Source: Streptomyces gobiensis
GTDB taxonomy: Bacteria; Actinomycetota; Actinomycetes; Streptomycetales; Streptomycetaceae
Assembly: GCF_021216675.1 (NCBI RefSeq)
Contig: NZ_CP086120.1
Span: forward strand, 5,144,501 to 5,208,500
Direction: 5' to 3'
Length of the DNA: 64,000 nt
A program made the position numbers and the translations under genes. The notes below the pieces were generated by a model. The model ran no database searches, was not told where the DNA came from, and saw only the letters and a list, made by a program, of their open reading frames with translations. Below, piece by piece: positions 61,056 to 64,000 of this stretch. Within the stretch, counting starts at the first letter, position 1. Each line of letters starts with the position of its first letter.

Positions 61056-62107
61056 CGCGACTGATCCCGTCCCCGCTGACGGTCGACATCCGCGCCGGTG
61101 CGCTGGACGGTCTGGCGGGTCTCCTGGCCGACCAGCGGATCGCCCCCACCGGCAAGCTCGCCTTCGCCATCAGCGGCGGCTCCGGCCACGCGCTGCGCGA
61201 CCGGCTGGCCCCCGCGCTGCCGGGCGCCGAGTGGTTCGACTGCGCCGACGGCACGATCGACGGCGCGGTGCGGCTCGCCGACGCCGTCAAGAAGGCCGGT
61301 CGCTACGACGCGATCGTCGGCCTCGGCGGCGGCAAGATCATCGACTCCGCGAAGTACGCCGCCGCACGGGTCGGGCTGCCGATGGTGGCCGTCGCGACCA
61401 ATCTCGCGAACGACGGGCTGTGCTCCCCGGTCTCCACCCTGGACAACGACGCGGGCCGTGGCTCATACGGAGTGCCGAACCCGATCGCCATCGTGATCGA
61501 CCTCGACATCATCCGTGAGGCCCCGGTCCGCTTCGTCCGCGCCGGTATCGGTGACGCCATGAGCAACATCTCGGCCGTCGCCGACTGGGAGCTCTCCCAC
61601 CGCGAGACCGGCGAGCCCGTGGACGGCCTCGCCGCCGCGATGGCCCGCAGCGCCGGAGACTCGGTCCTGCGCCACCCCGGCGGCATCGGCGATGACGACT
61701 TCCTGGTCATCCTCGCCGAGGCGCTGGTTCTCACCGGCATCTCGATGTCCATCGCCGGTGACAGCCGCCCGGCCTCCGGGGCGTGCCATGAGATCTGTCA
61801 CGCCCTCGATCTGCTCTACCCCAAGCGCTCCGCGCTGCACGGTGAGCAGTGCGGCCTCGGCGCCGCCTTCGCGATGCATCTGCGCGGTGCCCTCGAGGAG
61901 TCCGCGCTGATGGGCGAGGTACTGCGACGGCACGGGCTGCCCGTACTGCCCACGGAGATCGGGTTCAACGAGGACGAGTTCGTCGGGGCGGTCGAGTACG
62001 CACCGCAGACCCGTCCCGGGCGGTACACGATCCTCGAACATCTGAACCTGTCCACCGACGAGATCAGGGACGCATACGCCGACTATGCAAAAGCCATCAG
62101 TAGCTGA
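61043..62107 (+). CDS. Glycerol-1-phosphate dehydrogenase-like (AraM/EgsA-type) enzyme
   Basis: 354 residues from GTG 61043. Iron/zinc-dependent dehydrogenase fold: NAD site VGLGGGKIIDSAKYAA, TNLANDGLCSPVSTLD, the metal-ligand Asp in RAGIGDAMSNISAVADW, GACHEICHALDLL and the His in ALHGEQCGLGAAF. AraM/EgsA enzymes reduce dihydroxyacetone phosphate to sn-glycerol-1-phosphate. In this operon it likely supplies the alcohol phosphate for the cytidylyltransferase. A different polyol phosphate cannot be excluded. Confidence 0.87.
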   Translation: MPVLTRLIPSPLTVDIRAGALDGLAGLLADQRIAPTGKLAFAISGGSGHALRDRLAPALPGAEWFDCADGTIDGAVRLADAVKKAGRYDAIVGLGGGKIIDSAKYAAARVGLPMVAVATNLANDGLCSPVSTLDNDAGRGSYGVPNPIAIVIDLDIIREAPVRFVRAGIGDAMSNISAVADWELSHRETGEPVDGLAAAMARSAGDSVLRHPGGIGDDDFLVILAEALVLTGISMSIAGDSRPASGACHEICHALDLLYPKRSALHGEQCGLGAAFAMHLRGALEESALMGEVLRRHGLPVLPTEIGFNEDEFVGAVEYAPQTRPGRYTILEHLNLSTDEIRDAYADYAKAISS

Positions 62108-62870
62108 ACTCCGTCCCGTCGTTCACCCCGAGGGTGTGAAGGACAGGCGCAGTGGTGAGCACTGGGCCGGACGCCTCTATATGCGAGAGATCTCGCTGCG
62201 GTGGACCCGGCACCTGGTGAACACCAGGATCACCCCTAACCAGCTCACCTATCTGATGGTCGTCGCGGGCGTCCTGGCGGGCGCGGCACTGCTGGTGCCG
62301 GGCCTGACCGGGGCGCTCCTCGGTGCCCTTCTCATCCAGCTCTATCTGCTGCTCGACTGTGTCGACGGCGAAGTGGCCCGCTGGCGGCAGCAGACCTCGA
62401 TCACCGGGGTCTACCTCGACCGGGTCGGTCACTACCTGGCCGAGGCGGCACTGCTGGTCGGCTTCGGCATCCGCGCCGCGGACATCTTCCACCAGGAGGG
62501 TGCCTCCACCCAGTGGATGTGGGCCTTCCTCGGTACGGTGGCCGCGCTCGGCGCCATCCTGATCAAGGCGGAGACCGACCTCGTCGATGTCGCCCGGTCG
62601 CGCAGTGGGCTGCCCGCGGTCCAGGACGAGGCGGCGGCGCCGCGTTCCCCGGGGCTGGCGGTGGCCCGTAAGGCGGCCGCCGCGCTGAAGTTCCACCGGC
62701 TGGTCGGCGGCGTCGAGGCGTCGCTGTTCATCCTCGCCGTCGCTGTTGCCGACACCATGCGGGGCGGTCTCTTCTTCACGCGGCTGGGGGTCGTCGTACT
62801 CGCCGCGATCGCCGTGCTGCAGACGCTGCTGCACCTGGTGTCGATCCTCGCCTCAAGCAGGCTCCGGTGA
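62085..62870 (+). CDS. CDP-alcohol phosphotransferase
   Basis: 261 residues with about six membrane helices. The signature is DCVDGEVARWRQQTSITG followed by VYLDRVGHY: the last catalytic-pattern Asp of DGxxAR(x8)GxxxDxxxD is His here. N-terminal RLYMREISLRWTRHLVNTRI followed by TPNQLT is typical of the family. It overlaps its neighbours by 23 bp and 4 bp. It presumably couples the CDP-activated alcohol to an acceptor at the membrane. Confidence 0.9.
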   Translation: MQKPSVAELRPVVHPEGVKDRRSGEHWAGRLYMREISLRWTRHLVNTRITPNQLTYLMVVAGVLAGAALLVPGLTGALLGALLIQLYLLLDCVDGEVARWRQQTSITGVYLDRVGHYLAEAALLVGFGIRAADIFHQEGASTQWMWAFLGTVAALGAILIKAETDLVDVARSRSGLPAVQDEAAAPRSPGLAVARKAAAALKFHRLVGGVEASLFILAVAVADTMRGGLFFTRLGVVVLAAIAVLQTLLHLVSILASSRLR

Positions 62871-63760
62871 GCGCCCCCCTGAAACTCGGCGCGGTTGTCC
62901 TCACCATGGGCAACCGCCCCGAGGAGCTGCGCGCCCTGCTCGACTCGGTCGCCAAGCAGGACGGCGACCCCATCGAGGTCGTGGTCGTCGGCAATGGCGC
63001 ACCACTGCCCGGGCTGCCGGATCTCCCCGGGGGCCTGCGGACCGTGGAGCTGCCGGAGAATCTGGGCATTCCCGGCGGCCGCAATGTCGGTATCGAGGCC
63101 TTCGGGCCGGGCGGCCGGGACGTGGACGCCCTGCTCTTCCTGGACGACGACGGGCTGCTGCCGGGCACCGACACGGCCGAGCTGTGCCGGGAGGCCTTCA
63201 CCGCCGACGACGAGCTCGGCATCATCAGCTTCCGGATCGCCGACCCCGACACTGGCCAGACCCAGCGCCGCCATGTTCCCCGGCTGCGCGCCTCCGACCC
63301 GATGCGCTCCTCCCGGGTGACCACCTTCCTGGGCGGCGCCAACGCGGTCCGTACGGCGGTCTTCCAGCAGGTCGGCGGCCTTCCGGAGGAGTTCTTCTAC
63401 GCCCATGAGGAGACCGACCTCGCCTGGCGTGCGCTGAACGCGGGGTGGGCGATCGACTACCGCTCCGACATGGTGCTGCACCACCCCACCACCGCCCCCT
63501 CCCGGCACGCGGTCTACCACCGGATGGTCGCCCGCAACCGGGTCTGGCTCGCCCGCCGCAACCTCCCGGCGCCGCTGATCCCCGTCTACCTGGCCGTCTG
63601 GCTGCTCCTCACCCTGGCCCGCCGCCCCTCACGGCCTGCGCTGCGGGCCTGGCTGGGCGGCTTCAAGGAGGGGTGGACGACGTCGTGCGGACCGCGTGAG
63701 CCGATGAAGTGGCGTACGGTGTGGCGGCTGACCAGACTGGGCCGACCTCCCGTCATCTGA
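62867..63760 (+). CDS. Family 2 glycosyltransferase
   Basis: 297 residues, GT-A fold. N-terminal VVLTMGNRPEELRALLDSVA, ENLGIPGGRNVGIEAFG, the metal-binding DDDG in ALLFLDDDGLLPG and the acceptor-site region EEFFYAHEETDLAWRALNAG. The C-terminal helix with LAVWLLLTLARRP may touch the membrane. It probably adds a sugar to the polymer or lipid built by this operon. Confidence 0.92.
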   Translation: MSAPLKLGAVVLTMGNRPEELRALLDSVAKQDGDPIEVVVVGNGAPLPGLPDLPGGLRTVELPENLGIPGGRNVGIEAFGPGGRDVDALLFLDDDGLLPGTDTAELCREAFTADDELGIISFRIADPDTGQTQRRHVPRLRASDPMRSSRVTTFLGGANAVRTAVFQQVGGLPEEFFYAHEETDLAWRALNAGWAIDYRSDMVLHHPTTAPSRHAVYHRMVARNRVWLARRNLPAPLIPVYLAVWLLLTLARRPSRPALRAWLGGFKEGWTTSCGPREPMKWRTVWRLTRLGRPPVI

Positions 63761-63821
63761 CAAGCTTCGGTCTGAGAGCATCAGGGACGAGCCACTGCAG
63801 AGTGAGGACGAAAGTTTCAAC

Positions 63822-64000
63822 GTGAGCGAGTCAACGCACGATGGTGCGGTCGCCGTGAACCCCCCGCCATCACCCGACGACGGTCTGTCCCCGGCCGAGC
63901 TCGCGGCCAAGCACGGCCTGTCGGTGAGCGGGGCGCGGCCCCCTCTGCTGGCGTATGTGCGGCAGCTGTGGGCGCGACGCCACTTCATTCTGGCCTTCTC
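63822..64000 (+). CDS. ABC transporter permease (polysaccharide/teichoic-type), 5' part
   Basis: The first 59 codons are visible from GTG 63822 and run off the right edge. A Pro-rich cytoplasmic N-terminus (VNPPPSPDDGLSPAELAAKH) leads to LAYVRQLWARRHFILAF, the pre-helix typical of TagG/ABC-2-type polymer exporters. The position after the glycosyltransferase supports export of the operon's product. The family call rests on a short segment. Confidence 0.6.
   Translation, partial: MSESTHDGAVAVNPPPSPDDGLSPAELAAKHGLSVSGARPPLLAYVRQLWARRHFILAF

Overview
The window is high-GC actinobacterial chromosome, almost certainly Streptomyces. Family markers are DUF6114/DUF6230 pairs, a conservon (cvnABCD plus cytochrome P450), XRE-DUF5753/DUF397 pairs, an SCO6745-family protein, rare in-frame TTA codons and many GTG starts with strong Shine-Dalgarno sites. 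No rRNA, tRNA, CRISPR array, transposase or integrase was found.

Layout. 0-9.7 kb: an aldehyde dehydrogenase cut by the window edge, three MpaB/DUF2236 oxygenase-like proteins, a DUF6114/DUF6230 pair, a secreted M1 peptidase, a small protein ending in a RHIM-like amyloid motif, a conserved protein of unknown function and a nitroreductase. 9.9-21.4 kb: a conflict/peptide-modification locus. It holds a VMAP-type protein with an N-terminal effector-associated domain, a MoxR AAA ATPase, a 1536-residue fusion of a degenerate vWA-like (SAV_2336) domain with NB-ARC and TPR modules, an alpha-KG HExxH-type protein, a 55-residue precursor-like peptide, and a nucleosidase carrying the same kind of effector-associated domain. 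21.6-22.6 kb: an acyl-ACP desaturase behind a palindromic operator. 23-32 kb: an accessory stretch with a graspetide/imiditide-type RiPP cluster (precursor, ATP-grasp, PIMT-like methyltransferase), a Nudix protein, an anti-sigma-like ATPase, an XRE-DUF397 pair and a run of at least four broken genes. 32.7-38.3 kb: a terpene synthase convergent with a conservon whose P450 lacks the K-helix ExxR motif. 38.7-43.8 kb: conserved genes (tex, SCO6745 family, GlxA-type regulator, DJ-1/PfpI).

44.4-53.9 kb: a nine-gene, single-direction cluster (C-S lyase-type aminotransferase, amidohydrolase, MFS transporter, MaoC protein, gamma-carbonic-anhydrase-type protein, winged-helix regulator, acyl-CoA ligase, two acyl-CoA dehydrogenases). 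It carries TTA codons. A fragment of an enoyl-CoA hydratase 3' end lies on its left and the intact hydratase on its right, as expected if the block was inserted beside that gene. 54-58 kb: hydratase, DUF308 membrane protein, anti-sigma-like ATPase, idi and a cation diffusion facilitator. 58.3-64 kb: a tightly coupled operon (two CDP-alcohol phosphotransferases, a nucleotidyltransferase, a glycerol-1-phosphate-dehydrogenase-like enzyme, a glycosyltransferase and the start of an ABC permease) that probably builds and exports a phospho-polyol or glycerophosphate envelope polymer or lipid.

The most interesting part is 10-21.4 kb. A matching adaptor domain sits on both the VMAP protein and a nucleosidase, and an unannotated 55-codon gene sits directly upstream of the HExxH enzyme. 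The locus looks like a variant FxSxx-COOH/vWA-MoxR system with no radical SAM maturase in this window.
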